From Verrucomicrobiales bacterium (GTDB taxonomy: Bacteria > Verrucomicrobiota > Verrucomicrobiia > Verrucomicrobiales > DEV007), in contig PAAG01000016.1 in assembly GCA_002698785.1 (NCBI GenBank), positions 62,001 through 126,000 of the forward strand: a stretch of DNA of 64,000 bases, given 5' to 3'. Position numbers and translations under genes: made by a program. The notes beneath the pieces were generated by a model, which was not told where the DNA came from, made no database searches, and saw only the letters and a list, made by a program, of their open reading frames with translations. This document shows positions 27,886-39,000 of the stretch, one piece after another (within the stretch, counting starts at the first letter, position 1; every line of letters starts with the position of its first letter).

Positions 27886-28449
27886 ATGAAACAACTCACT
27901 CTGTCTCTAATCATTACCGCCGTATTCTCATCTTTCGCCCTCCATGCACAGGATGAAGCGCCGAAGGGAATTGAAGGCAAGAAAGCTCCTGAACTCTATG
28001 TCAGCAAATGGATCCAGCTTCCCGAAGGAAAAGAGAAAATGGATGTCACTGACTTTGAAGACAAGGTTCTCGTAATTCTCTTTTTCCAGTTCACGACCGA
28101 ATACGCCCACGAAGAGGCTCTTCCCACGCTCAAGAAGCTCGTCGACAAATACAAAGGAAACGAAGATATCGGATTCCTCGCGATCCAAGCCGTGGGTGCC
28201 AGCCGTATGGAGAACACTCCTGACAAACTGGGCGTTGTTGCTGAAAAATTCGAACTCGACATTCCCATCGGCCACTATGTTTCAGTCCCCGAATTTCCAG
28301 GTATTGTCGGCACCTACAAGCCAGGCGCTTCTCCTTGGTGGGTGATCATTGATCAGGAAGGCGTTGTCGAATGGAACGGCACTTATCTCGACGCTGATTC
28401 GGCAACCGAGAACCTCGACAAAATGCTCGCCGGCCTCCCGGTGGACTAA
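27886..28449 (+). CDS. Exported thioredoxin-fold protein lacking the CxxC pair
   Basis: I chose the ATG at 27886 because the signal peptide 'MKQLTLSLIITAVFSSFA' starts there. The mature protein has an AhpC/TlpA-like layout: 'GKKAPEL' near the N-terminus, 'VLVILFFQFTTEYAHEEALPTLKKL' (split) at the active-site strand-helix, and 'WWVIIDQEGVVEWNG' near the end. In the place of W-C-x-x-C it has F-T-T-E-Y, and no cysteine is present in the mature chain. It should therefore not be a redox enzyme, but may bind ligands or partners. It is divergent from the DUF1080 gene. Confidence 0.82.
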   Translation: MKQLTLSLIITAVFSSFALHAQDEAPKGIEGKKAPELYVSKWIQLPEGKEKMDVTDFEDKVLVILFFQFTTEYAHEEALPTLKKLVDKYKGNEDIGFLAIQAVGASRMENTPDKLGVVAEKFELDIPIGHYVSVPEFPGIVGTYKPGASPWWVIIDQEGVVEWNGTYLDADSATENLDKMLAGLPVD

Positions 28450-28452
28450 GAA

Positions 28453-28475
28453 AGGATCGCACTTTGTGCTATCCT
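28453..28475. terminator. Hairpin between convergent genes
   Basis: An inverted repeat with 9 of 10 paired positions (AGGATCGCAC / GTGCTATCCT, TTT loop) sits between the + redoxin-like gene and the end of the tpsB gene. No long T tract follows, so it is a probable, modest bidirectional terminator. Confidence 0.5.
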
Positions 28476-30268
28476 CAATAAATCAGGGTAAATCCGAAGT
28501 GGAACTTCCCACCATCGTCATCGGTGGGAAGTAGGCCATGGCTCTGGACCTCCCAGCCATAGGCTGCCCTTGCTGTTCCCCAGTCGCTGAACCTGCAGTT
28601 GAGGCCGAGTCCAATGCTCTGGATTGAAGGGCTTATCTCGCCGGGCAACGCATCGCTGATATCGAGAGCAGCAGCATCCCAGAAAAGAATTCCATTCCAT
28701 GTATCCCCTCCGGGACCGCCGAGGGAATTGCACAGGGAAAAATCAGGCGAAATCAATTCCAAGGTAGTCAAGATACCTGAGTCACCACGTATCAGACTCT
28801 CATCAAATCCCCTCACCGTCTGATATCCACCCGCAAGCAGCTGCTCAGTCGAACTCAGGCGGTCGCTCGATCCCTGGGCGTGCATTTTGAAACGGAGTTT
28901 CGCTCCTCCAGGTAGATCCTGCAGCCTCTCCAATTCAGCAAAAGCGTAGAAATAATCCGCAGTCGATCCTGCCCGTGCCAGCCCGAAGCTGAAGTCATCA
29001 TTGTTATCGAACATGTCACCGGGAGAAGCGACAAACCCAACCGCAGCACGAGTAACACCCGAATCATCACGCACCAGAACATCGTATGCAGTTCTGAATT
29101 GCCCGACCTGCACATCAGTTCCAAAGAAAGTAAATCCACCGAAAATCAGATCCGTGTTCGTGCTCTTGTAATCGAAGGCAGCGGTAATGGAGTGCCTCCA
29201 GTTCCGATTAAAGCTCGGGCGCTCAAGCGGAATCCGATACTCGATCGAGAACTGTCGACTTTGCCCTTCGACCATGGTGGGAAAAGACGGAAGCGACTCA
29301 CTTGAAACATACGCACCGAGAAAACTCAACGTGTGTCGCCACGGCAAGAAGGCCTGATAATAAAATGAGTGAGCCTCCAGATTATCCCACTCTAGATCCG
29401 TGGCAAAATGGTAGCCGAACATATGTTCAAGCTGGAAAGGGTTGTAGTAATTGAATCCAAAGGACCACTCCTCTTCCCCGGTCGATTCCACACCAGTATT
29501 GGCGAACCCTGCATAGGCACGTAGGGGGTTCTCTTCCGTGACATCGAGGACGATATCGCTGGTCCCATCGGTCTCTCCCCTCTCGTAGATCAAATTCACC
29601 TGTCGAATGGGGTTCTCGTTCAACCAATCGAGATCCGACTCGACCACACGGCGATTAATCCGATCACCAGACTCTACGCGGAGCTGAGAAAGCAGATATT
29701 CCGGCTTCGAGTTCACCGTTCCATCGGTCGACTTATCACCTAGGACAGCTTCGCGCACGACAACCTGCAATTTTCCTCCCGTAATGTTCTGCTCCGGATA
29801 ATAGACATCCACCAACGGGTAATCACTGTCTCGCCACGCCAGAACGATCTCATTACCGACTTCGGAGAGCAATTTCATGGACATTGGCTGGCCCACAAAA
29901 GGAGTGAGCCTGGCTACCAATCCTTCTGGAGCGGGAAGTTCAGAATCGATGACGACTGGGTCCGAACCTGGCGCCGCTGACATCGTCGCTTTATCCTGAT
30001 GGGAAATAAGGTGGATTGACCGGAGATCGACTCCAAAGGGGGTGTCATCGACATTTGTATCCTCCACCACATCTCGATCATCCGACATGGATGCGGCCCC
30101 ACGCTGCTCCATTTCACGTAGAACTTCCTCTCGCACAGACTCGGCACGCTCCAATGGACGGTTTTGACCAACCGCCACGATTCCCGACCACACCAAAAGG
30201 GTGGCGATCGTTGGGAAAACCCATGCGAAGCCAGTCTTGCGGAAAATCATGTCTGTTCGGAATCGCAT
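28475..30268 (-). CDS. TpsB outer-membrane transporter, ShlB/FhaC/HecB family
   Basis: Omp85-superfamily beta-barrel that secretes TpsA exoproteins in two-partner secretion (type Vb). A signal segment (about residues 10-34) is followed by POTRA-like domains (about 110-260: 'LTPFVGQPMSMKLLSEVGNEI', split, and 'GKLQVVVREAVLG'), then a barrel domain rich in alternating strands, ending in 'FHFGFTLIY', a typical C-terminal strand. It contains 'LAGGYQTVRGFDES', the ShlB/FhaC 'VRGF' loop-6 motif. At 597 residues it is of family length. Its start codon overlaps the tpsA stop as TAATG, so translation is coupled. It is the only TpsB for two TpsA genes. Confidence 0.92.
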   Translation of the reverse strand: MRFRTDMIFRKTGFAWVFPTIATLLVWSGIVAVGQNRPLERAESVREEVLREMEQRGAASMSDDRDVVEDTNVDDTPFGVDLRSIHLISHQDKATMSAAPGSDPVVIDSELPAPEGLVARLTPFVGQPMSMKLLSEVGNEIVLAWRDSDYPLVDVYYPEQNITGGKLQVVVREAVLGDKSTDGTVNSKPEYLLSQLRVESGDRINRRVVESDLDWLNENPIRQVNLIYERGETDGTSDIVLDVTEENPLRAYAGFANTGVESTGEEEWSFGFNYYNPFQLEHMFGYHFATDLEWDNLEAHSFYYQAFLPWRHTLSFLGAYVSSESLPSFPTMVEGQSRQFSIEYRIPLERPSFNRNWRHSITAAFDYKSTNTDLIFGGFTFFGTDVQVGQFRTAYDVLVRDDSGVTRAAVGFVASPGDMFDNNDDFSFGLARAGSTADYFYAFAELERLQDLPGGAKLRFKMHAQGSSDRLSSTEQLLAGGYQTVRGFDESLIRGDSGILTTLELISPDFSLCNSLGGPGGDTWNGILFWDAAALDISDALPGEISPSIQSIGLGLNCRFSDWGTARAAYGWEVQSHGLLPTDDDGGKFHFGFTLIY

Positions 30269-33200
30269 TATTCGGTCTCAAGCGCCTGCGTCAATTCAAC
30301 AAATGCATCATCTGCAAGTAGTTGAGTCAGTAACGCCACTATATCCGCATCCACTGGAACAGGTATAGTCACTATTGCAACTGGTCCGTCCAACGAAGTC
30401 ACGGGTATTACGATTGCGAGTTCAAGCGCATCTAACAACTCCCCTGCGGCTTCGGCAAGGAGATTCGACGCCAGAATGGACGCGATATCTGCCGGAGTTG
30501 CCTCACTGAGATCAATGAGCAGCGGCCCATCCGCCATGATCATCAAATAGGCACCTTCGAAATCGATAGCATCCGCCAGCTCGGCCCAGACATCGGGCTC
30601 CAAATTCTCTTCAAGATACCGGATTACCCCTTCCGGCGGCAAAGTGAAAGTCCCGTCCAGACTCAGAGGAGCCTGAAGCAGGGTTTGCGTCCCATCCACT
30701 TGAAGCACAATCGCCTGCTGAGCGATAGCCGACGCAGCAACAGAAGCCGCGAAGGCGTTCCCACCCGAAAAATCACCCATCACTCCGGTAGAGGAGAACT
30801 GGTCCAGTGTAGCTCCATCACTCGGGCCACTCGCAGGAGGTCTGTTCTGGGTTTGTTGGGTCAAAAGAGTATCCGATTCGCCTGGCGGCGGGAACGGACC
30901 ATCAAACCCACTCACGTAAATCTTCGACCCACCAATCATGATTGGGTTGGAGGTGATAAAATTTCCACCGCCCAGATCGAGGTAATCGGTTCCAGCCCCC
31001 CCGTTGATGAACTGAATGAGTCCATTTCCGCTCGTCACCACGGTATCATCTCCCGGTCCCAGTCGAAGCGTGAGAGTTTCCAGCCCATTGAAAGTGTATG
31101 TGGGATTGCGGGAAATTGAATCGTCTCCAATCACATAGGTGTTCACCCCACCAAGAGTACGGTCGTCAATCAGCAGCGAATCCACACCACCCCCACCAAA
31201 AATCTCTCCGACAGTAGCTTGATTGGAAAAGAGGAACTGATCGTTTCCACCAGCACCCCGAAGAATCTCGAAGCTCGAGAAAAATCCGGCATTCAAAGTG
31301 CCCCCATCTTCAGACTGAATACGAAAGACATCCGCATTGTCTGTTCCAATTAAAGTGTCTACAGAAAGACCACCCACGATGTTCTCCATGTTTGCGAGAC
31401 CTCCGACTTGGGTAGCAGAGTTCGACCGAAAATCGGCAAATACTGGCGTGTTGAACGCCGCATAATTGATCGTGTCAAAATCGGCCCCGCCATCGATCAC
31501 CCCGACACCACCTCCCGGTAGCATCTGGAAAACGTCGTTCCCTGCATCACCACCGAGGCGCATCGAAAAAGGTGAAAGCACGGGATTTGAAATCACAAAA
31601 AGGTCATTCCCCGCAGCTCCCTCAATCGACTCGAATCCCGAGAAATCAAAGACAGTATCATCTCCTCCCGTCAAAGAGGGAACCGTTAGAGTTCCTTTAG
31701 TATCGCTCAAGATATCGATACGATCACTTCTTGCCGTCCCAAGAAATCGATCCTGACTGCTTTGCCCTCCCTGGATCTGCTCGATACGGGAAAACGCACC
31801 GACATTTGTCGCCGCTCGTTTTTGGACATCCACGATCACAGGATTCGAGAAAGCGCCGAAATCCAAGATATCCAGGTCCTCTCCCCCATCGATCAGATTC
31901 ACACTACCAAGCGTTCCTACTTGGAAAAGGTCCTCTCCCAATCCTCCCAGCAATCCACCTTGGAAATTCACCCCACTGGGCAGCTGCACATCAAAAACAT
32001 CCGCCCTCCCTTCACCGAAGATTCCTTCAAAACCGGAAAACTGGTAACTCTCCAGTCCTTTTCCCGAAGTAAATTGCAGCACCCCGCCATTTTCAGAGGT
32101 GATGGTAAACTGATCGCTCAAATCGGTTCCACGAAAAGCATCAGTCCGACTGCTTCCTCCGACAAACGAGCCGATCCCCTCGAAAAGCTCAACTTGCCTG
32201 GCACTGCTGTTCCCGATACTCACCCACACCGGTGAAGAGAACGGAGAAAAATCGAGGGTATTCGAATTGTCGCCCCCATCGATGAAAGCCACATCGCCTC
32301 CTTCGTGGATTACAAACCGATCATCCCCCTCTTCACCTAACAAGTCACCCTCGAATCGATGCCCCTCATCAAGCATCACATGAAAGGTGTCGTTACCAAC
32401 TCCCCCCGAAATGTCATCGTAGCTGACAAAATCAACTCCACCTATATCAGCCGATATCGTCTGCAGGAAAGACGATTCTCCATCAGGCTCAGTCAATGTC
32501 GTCAACGTAATGGTGGAATCGTCATCAGGCGCGATAAGGAAGTTGTTCCCTGGGCCAGTGCCACGAACCTCCAGCACATTGGAAAAGGTGTATCCGTTCA
32601 AGTTGAGCGTGCCCTCCGTCTCGACTTTCAGCCCCGAGGAACTCCCTGAAAAATCGACCAAAGGCGAATCGAGAGGCTGACCTATATGGAACACTTGATC
32701 CACCCCCTCTCCGGAAAACGCCACAGTACCCGTAGAGCTAATCAACCCCGGAACGTTGAGGTTTCCGGAAACAAGAGAAATATCCACCGTTCCCGAATTA
32801 CTGATCCCATCAATTTGCAGGTCGCCCAGATTCTCCACCGTAACATCATTCGCTCCCGTAGCTGAAAAGCTCCCCACATTAGCATTAGTCAGGGAGAAAT
32901 CTCCTGGAGCCATCGGAGTCTGAGTATACGAAAACTGATCGGCCGAAACTCGGCTAAGACGAACATCCCCACCCATCCCGAATACATTCACATCCTGAGT
33001 CCCATCCCCTCCAATGAATTGAAAAGGTCCCACCGGCTCGTTCTCGATAAACCCGATTGCCCAAGCGCCCGTCGCGACCGCCTCACCATAGAGGGAGATC
33101 ATACCATTATTGATATTGGAGACGAAGGTCTCTGGATACAAAGGTCCATACTGATAGAAGAGTAGGCCCGCTTCGTAAGAATCCGAACTCGCTGTCTTTC

Positions 33201-35286
33201 CGGTGATCGTGATTGCTCCTCCCGCAGAATCAACAGTCGTGTTCCAGAGACTTGCTCCAGTTCCTTGCTCACTTGTTCCTTCTATGGAGATTGTCCCTGA
33301 ATCAGAAGAAACCGCCCCTTCAGCAATCTGCACCCCTCTTCGTCCCGAGGACGAAGTATCCCTTCCTGTCAGAACAACACCAGCACTGCCTTCAATATGG
33401 GAATTTTCCACGTTCAGCGCCGCAGGTAAAGAGGGAGCAGCACTGTTGCTAAACCCGGTGACACTAACGGTCGATCCCGAAGAACCGATTTCCGCCCACC
33501 GAATATCAACGCCTTCAGCGTCTACCACATCAGTATTCCCTATCGTAATTGATCCCCCGGTTCTGATCGAAACCGACGGCTCAATTGATAGAGGTGGCGA
33601 TGATCCATCTATTTGCACGCCACGATCTCCCACGATCGAAATATTTCCGACGCCGAGCGACTCGATTCGAGTCTCGTTATCCATGCGAAAATCTCTGGCT
33701 GAGTGAAAAGACAGATCATTATCCGAATCCCAGACAATCTCCGCATCGGAAAAAATAACTATGTCAGGATCCTCCTCTCCACCGACACTGGAACTGGTCG
33801 TAATAGACAAGCTACCCACCGCCTCCAGAAATTCAGAGAGGTCACCAGCAAAAAGGTTATTGGTCGAGCTCATGGGCTCCCCTTGCTCCATCGGAATTCC
33901 TTCTGCCAGAACATCCAGGTAAGAAGAATCGATCAAAAGAGAACCGCTAGCCCCCGCAGTGGATGAAACGTCCACCGTATCCATCAGTCCTGTGAGGGTG
34001 AGGGTCTCTTTCCCGGTCAGTTCGACAAAACCACCGTCACCCGAGTCCGTCCCGCCAGCAGCGTTCGCCATACCAGCAAACGACAGATCGCCTGTGGAAT
34101 AAACAATAATTTCTCCACCATTCCCGATCGAACCAGCGCTCGCATCCAAGAGGGAATCGGAGCCGACCATAACATTCGAAGCATTCGGAATCGACATGTC
34201 GAGCCCCTCTCGACTGCCTCCGATTCGGATACTTCCACCACCAACGTCACCGTCAGCGAGAATCAGGGACCCCTCGAAAATATCGATCGCCTCCCCAATA
34301 ACGAGGATTGTTCCGCCGGCACCTTCTGAATCCGCCGCATCCACGGTGCCTCCGATTTCTACACCTGCACCAGCTCCGGTTCCTGCATCAACAACGATGT
34401 CCCCTCCAGTCGATTCCGTTGGTCGCTTTGCCACCAGTTGACCGGTTGATTGCACTCGACCACCACCGGCCCTCAGAAAAATCTGCCCTCCCTCTTGAGA
34501 CACGCCAGTCGCAGCGACCCGCCCATCGTTCCTGACAGCCATACCATAGATATTTCCTCCATGAGCCTTGAGCTCGGCAACGTTTGCCTCCACTGTCCCT
34601 TCGTTCAGGACACCGTTCGGTTTCGTGCCTCCCGAAGCCCCCCTGACAAAGACACGCTCGTGCCCACTTCCTTTTATAAGTACATCGTTTCCGGCCGCCA
34701 GGCCCGCTGTGCCGTTCGGGGCGCTGATACTCCCCTGGTTCAGCACCGATGCTGCGATGAGAAAGACATCACCGTCCGCAGCGCTGATGCTCCCGAGGTT
34801 TACCACGGTCGCCTGAGAAGGGCCCACAAAACTCATGTCGCCTCCGGCGAGGAATTCAGCATCGCTGACATCTAGCGTAGAGGCGGTAAAGCCCCCCACA
34901 TCAATGACCCCGTTCATCCCGATCAGGATACCGTTCGGATTTAGTAGAAACACCCTGCCATTGGCAAAAAGGTTCCCATTGATATTGGAAGGGCTAGCTC
35001 CAGTGACACGATTGAGAGTTGCCGCTGTACTGCTTGGTTGATTGAACCGAGTCGTCTCTCCCGTGTCGATTGAGAAGGAAGACCACTCGATAATTCCCCG
35101 GTTCGAAAGTTGATTGATCGTCAAGCTTCCAGTGCCACCGGAAATGGAGATCGTTCCATTTCGGATATTCGCTCCGGTAGGATTCGTTGAGCCAAACCGA
35201 GGAACAGCAACACACGCTAGCACAATCGCCAGAAAAAGCACTCGGACTCGTAATGAAGCAATGTTCATTCTATGAAGGAAATTCAC
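30268..35286 (-). CDS. TpsA1: large filamentous-haemagglutinin-like exoprotein with Ca-repeat-like region
   Basis: A 1672-residue exoprotein of two-partner secretion. The start is GTG at 35286, which has GGGAG 8 bases upstream; the ATG at 35268 has none. A signal peptide reaches about residue 33. The TPS/haemagglutination-activity domain follows (about 34-260) with 'NGTISISGGTGSLTINQ', 'ATLNRVTG' and the intact 'LLNPNGILIG' motif, then a long repetitive beta-helix. Residues about 900-1400 have repeated Gly/Asp-rich units ('GGVGNDTF', 'GGAGNDQF', 'GPGDDTVV') resembling haemolysin-type calcium repeats. The last roughly 220 residues form a separate acidic domain shared with TpsA2. It lies 36 bases after a FecR gene. 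Confidence 0.9.
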   Translation of the reverse strand: MNFLHRMNIASLRVRVLFLAIVLACVAVPRFGSTNPTGANIRNGTISISGGTGSLTINQLSNRGIIEWSSFSIDTGETTRFNQPSSTAATLNRVTGASPSNINGNLFANGRVFLLNPNGILIGMNGVIDVGGFTASTLDVSDAEFLAGGDMSFVGPSQATVVNLGSISAADGDVFLIAASVLNQGSISAPNGTAGLAAGNDVLIKGSGHERVFVRGASGGTKPNGVLNEGTVEANVAELKAHGGNIYGMAVRNDGRVAATGVSQEGGQIFLRAGGGRVQSTGQLVAKRPTESTGGDIVVDAGTGAGAGVEIGGTVDAADSEGAGGTILVIGEAIDIFEGSLILADGDVGGGSIRIGGSREGLDMSIPNASNVMVGSDSLLDASAGSIGNGGEIIVYSTGDLSFAGMANAAGGTDSGDGGFVELTGKETLTLTGLMDTVDVSSTAGASGSLLIDSSYLDVLAEGIPMEQGEPMSSTNNLFAGDLSEFLEAVGSLSITTSSSVGGEEDPDIVIFSDAEIVWDSDNDLSFHSARDFRMDNETRIESLGVGNISIVGDRGVQIDGSSPPLSIEPSVSIRTGGSITIGNTDVVDAEGVDIRWAEIGSSGSTVSVTGFSNSAAPSLPAALNVENSHIEGSAGVVLTGRDTSSSGRRGVQIAEGAVSSDSGTISIEGTSEQGTGASLWNTTVDSAGGAITITGKTASSDSYEAGLLFYQYGPLYPETFVSNINNGMISLYGEAVATGAWAIGFIENEPVGPFQFIGGDGTQDVNVFGMGGDVRLSRVSADQFSYTQTPMAPGDFSLTNANVGSFSATGANDVTVENLGDLQIDGISNSGTVDISLVSGNLNVPGLISSTGTVAFSGEGVDQVFHIGQPLDSPLVDFSGSSSGLKVETEGTLNLNGYTFSNVLEVRGTGPGNNFLIAPDDDSTITLTTLTEPDGESSFLQTISADIGGVDFVSYDDISGGVGNDTFHVMLDEGHRFEGDLLGEEGDDRFVIHEGGDVAFIDGGDNSNTLDFSPFSSPVWVSIGNSSARQVELFEGIGSFVGGSSRTDAFRGTDLSDQFTITSENGGVLQFTSGKGLESYQFSGFEGIFGEGRADVFDVQLPSGVNFQGGLLGGLGEDLFQVGTLGSVNLIDGGEDLDILDFGAFSNPVIVDVQKRAATNVGAFSRIEQIQGGQSSQDRFLGTARSDRIDILSDTKGTLTVPSLTGGDDTVFDFSGFESIEGAAGNDLFVISNPVLSPFSMRLGGDAGNDVFQMLPGGGVGVIDGGADFDTINYAAFNTPVFADFRSNSATQVGGLANMENIVGGLSVDTLIGTDNADVFRIQSEDGGTLNAGFFSSFEILRGAGGNDQFLFSNQATVGEIFGGGGVDSLLIDDRTLGGVNTYVIGDDSISRNPTYTFNGLETLTLRLGPGDDTVVTSGNGLIQFINGGAGTDYLDLGGGNFITSNPIMIGGSKIYVSGFDGPFPPPGESDTLLTQQTQNRPPASGPSDGATLDQFSSTGVMGDFSGGNAFAASVAASAIAQQAIVLQVDGTQTLLQAPLSLDGTFTLPPEGVIRYLEENLEPDVWAELADAIDFEGAYLMIMADGPLLIDLSEATPADIASILASNLLAEAAGELLDALELAIVIPVTSLDGPVAIVTIPVPVDADIVALLTQLLADDAFVELTQALETE

Positions 35287-35322
35287 CTTCTATCTCCCGT
35301 CTGGCGCCTTTGACCCACTTTC

Positions 35323-35838
35323 CTAATTCTCTGGATTCGGGATGATTTCTACTCGGCCTTCTTTCACCTGCGCGTATCCTTTGCCGTCTTTCACAGCCAC
35401 AGCGTAAAACGTCCCCCTCGCAGCAGCCACCCCGCTGGGCGTGCGAACCTTAAAATCAAGTTCACCAGCAGCGTTTGGCTTCAACAGAGCACCGAGACTT
35501 CCATCTTTCAAATCGACCAGCACTTGGCTGGGAGTCGCCGCTTCATCGACCGTCTCGATCACCACTTCAGAATTCTCCGAAATGCGGATCGCAGACCGAA
35601 CAGTGATCACGACCACCGCTCGCGATTCAGCGCCCGTCTTGATAGTGGTCCCCACATCGACCTTGTCTCCTGCCTTGATGGGTGTCTCCGCACCACCATC
35701 CTCTGCGACGGCCTTAACATCCCCTACCGCAACCGTGACTTTGCCGCTTTTCGGCTCGGCCTGAACCAGTTCGCCGGATCCCAATAAAAAAACCACGCCG
35801 AAAGAGAACGCGCCTCGTATCCAATTCATTCTGTTCAT
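35323..35838 (-). CDS. FecR-domain exported protein 1
   Basis: Small exported protein with a FecR-type beta-sandwich domain. I chose the ATG at 35838, preceded by AGGGGA 5 bases upstream; the longer frame to 35880 has no such site. A signal peptide (about residues 1-27) is followed by 'GKVTVAVGDV', 'GTTIKTGAESRAVVVI', 'IRISENSEVVIE', 'DLKDGSLGALL', 'VRTPSGVAAARGTFY' and 'YAQVKEGRVEI', the usual FecR pattern. Free-standing FecR-domain proteins of this kind are not the iron sensor FecR; here it probably works with the TpsA exoprotein. It is nearly identical to the second copy (about 13 differences over about 145 aligned residues by eye). Confidence 0.88.
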   Translation of the reverse strand: MNRMNWIRGAFSFGVVFLLGSGELVQAEPKSGKVTVAVGDVKAVAEDGGAETPIKAGDKVDVGTTIKTGAESRAVVVITVRSAIRISENSEVVIETVDEAATPSQVLVDLKDGSLGALLKPNAAGELDFKVRTPSGVAAARGTFYAVAVKDGKGYAQVKEGRVEIIPNPEN

Positions 35839-36051
35839 GTTTCCCCTGTCAAAAATTTCGTGTTGCTTGATCGAAAACACTGACTTCGAACCAGAATCCT
35901 CAGATCTTCCTCAAAAACTGCGCCAAATACACAGACTTCAATCAAGTTACTTATACTTAGTCGCGATTGTCATTGGCTATTTCATACAAAATTGCCACGA
36001 TCGGCTGACTCGTGACGGATTGACCAGATCAAAACCACTTCAATATGAGCT

Positions 36052-39000
36052 CTACTGATCGAGCGCCCCTGAAAGCTCGTTAAAGGCTCCGTCATCCAGA
36101 TTCCCATTGAGTTCGGCGATAATCTGCGGATCAATCACGATCGGAACTGCCAGGATTCCAACCGGTCCGTCTATGGAGGTAATGGGAATGACCAGTGTCA
36201 GTTCCAAGGCACCCATCAACTCCTGCGCCGCAGCAGCCAGCAAACCTTCCTGCAGCACGGCCGCCACATCTGCTGGTGGGACGCCAGTAAGATCGATTGA
36301 GTAAGGCCCGTCAGAATGAACCATTATCATTCCACCTGAAAACTCAATCGCTTCTGCCAGTTCCCTCCACGCTTCAGGATCCAGGTTTCCCAGTAAGTCA
36401 CCAATGATCGGAATCGGAGGAACACCAGACGATCCATCGAGGGCTGCAGGTGCGCCCAGTAAATACTCAGAGCCATCGATCATGATCGCTACAGCCTGAT
36501 TGACCACCGTGCTGACGGAGGCCGCAAAAGCATTTCCCCCTCCTCCACCCGGAGGGTTCGACATTGGAATCGTAGGATCAAAATTCCCGGAAAACTGATC
36601 AAACGAATTACCTCCCGGATTATTGAATGGATCGGGGAACGGCACATTCTGTGTTTGCTGAGTCAGGATCGAATCATTATTTCCTGCATCGTCTTCTTCG
36701 GGAGCATACGGATTCTCAAAATTGGTAGCAATGATAGTCGAGCCATTCACCAGCATAGGATTCGGTTGGATCGTTCTACCTCCCCCAAGATCAAGAGTAT
36801 CGTATCCAGCACCACCGTCCAACAACTGAACAAGCCCGTTCCCACGGCTCACTACCGTATCGTCTCCAGGCCCCAACAGGAGCTGCAAGACTTCGAGTGA
36901 AGAGAAAGTGTAAGTAGGATTCCTTGAGATCGTATTATTGCTGATTGTGTAGGTATTTACTCCTCCAAGATCGCGATCGTCGAGAACCAGTCTGTCAAAA
37001 CCACCATCCCCCGAAACAGATTGAACCGTTGCCTGGTTCAAAAAGACAAACCTGTCGCCGCCACCTTTACCTTCGAGAATCTCAAAGTCTCTAAAAGTTC
37101 CGTTATTCAGCTTTCCAGAGTTATCGCTGGTAATACGAAACTCATCATCCCCATCAGTTCCCCTCAGGACATCGATGCCCTGCCCACCGACTACTCTTTC
37201 CATGTCCCGTATGTCGCCAACCTGAGTTGCTTCTCGATTTCCGAAATCAGCAAAAACACCAGTGGTAAAATTGCTGAAATCCAGAAGATCATTTCCTGCA
37301 TCACCATCGATACCGCCAACGCTCCCACCCGGCATCATCACGAACTTATCATCTCCCTGCCCACCACGAAGCTCTCCATTAAAATCTGCACCTTCTTCCA
37401 GGTTGATCAAAAACGTATCATTTCCTTTACCGCCGGATACCGTGTCGTATCCATAAAACTGCGTGCCATCGATCTCGAAAATAGTCCCAAAACTGGAACT
37501 GACTTTAGGACTGGCAATCTCCGTCGAAGCAAACTGTATCGCGGAGAAACCGTCTAACTCCGAGAACGATTCACTGAAAACGTCGATCGTAGTGTCACCA
37601 TCAGCACCAATCAAAGTGTTCCCACTCTCACCGATTGCACGAACCTCATAGATGTTGTTGAAACTCACGCCATTGAGGCGAAAGACGCCCTCTGTCAGCA
37701 CATCAGCCCAGTACTCGCCGCCGTCGAAAAGAGTTTGTGGAGCAATAATCTCGCCGGAAACATAGATGGAACTCCCAAAGTAACCGTCACCCACGTGAAA
37801 CGAAACGGATTGCCCGGCATCGACCGTTCCGTCCACAAAGATCGAACCAAACTCAGATGTGAAATCTGCAGTAGTAGCCAGCTTGATATTTCCGACCTCG
37901 AGGTTGTTCGAGTTTTGGATATTCACACTACCAACATTTAGAGCAGTAAAAAAATCTATATCACTGTCGAGAAGTGTGAAATTCTGACCAATCCCATCTG
38001 GATCGATAAACTCCACATAGCCTCCCTGCACATAGCGCGCCAGGATGTCACCGCCCAGACTTTCAAAAATCACACTTTGCGTGTCGTCACCGGTCACATA
38101 GCCACCTGAGGGCACCGTCATCGGATCATTGAACATCACTGCGTGCCCACCTTTTCCACTTCCGAGTCCCCTGAAAGTAATCGTCCCATTATTCCCGGTG
38201 AGAAACTGAGAAAAACTTGATGGCTCAGAGCCGTCATCCACCAGAACACCATAGTGAGTTGCCGATGTAGCAACAGCTCTACCACTTACTCCGATGTTAC
38301 CGCTGGACGAACTGACAACACCACGTCGGACGAGAACTCCGTGATCACCACTACTCGTCCCTTCTATGGAAATATTTCCTGATCCGGTTCCGATCTGCAC
38401 ATCCTCGAGAACCACTCCAGGATTAAATGTCTTGCTGTCCCCCTTGATGGTTACCGAACCACTCTGCGAATAAACACTCGTATTCGCAATACGAACGCCC
38501 TCGGTGTTCCCCTTGGTCGGGTCGTTCTCAATCGTGATATTCCCCGAGTTCGCAGAAATCGTAGGAGCATCCATTGGAGAGTCTTCAGTCGAGCCAATCC
38601 TGATACCCTTTCCCCCTGACAAAGTGATATCTCCTGCCCCTGTCGAAAGTATCGAACTGTTCGACGCCATGTAGAAAGTATTGAGCGCCTTGATCGCGAG
38701 ATCATTGCCGCTGTTCCAGGCAATCGTCGCCCCGGCATCCATGTAGATATCACCATTGCCATCGGAACCAGCAAGATCAGTTTCGATGATCAAAGATCCC
38801 ATCGATTGGAGAAAGTTCGATACATCCTCGTCAGCAATCGAATTCGCCGATGTCGGCGAGCCCGAAATAGAGCCAGTCCCTGTCGACGAAAAAATATTGA
38901 TGTCGTTCGGATCGAGAAGAAGCGTTCCGCCTTTTCCGTTAGCGGCAGACACATCGACCGACTCCATCAAGCTGGGCAGGGTTACAGTCTCTTTTCCTGA

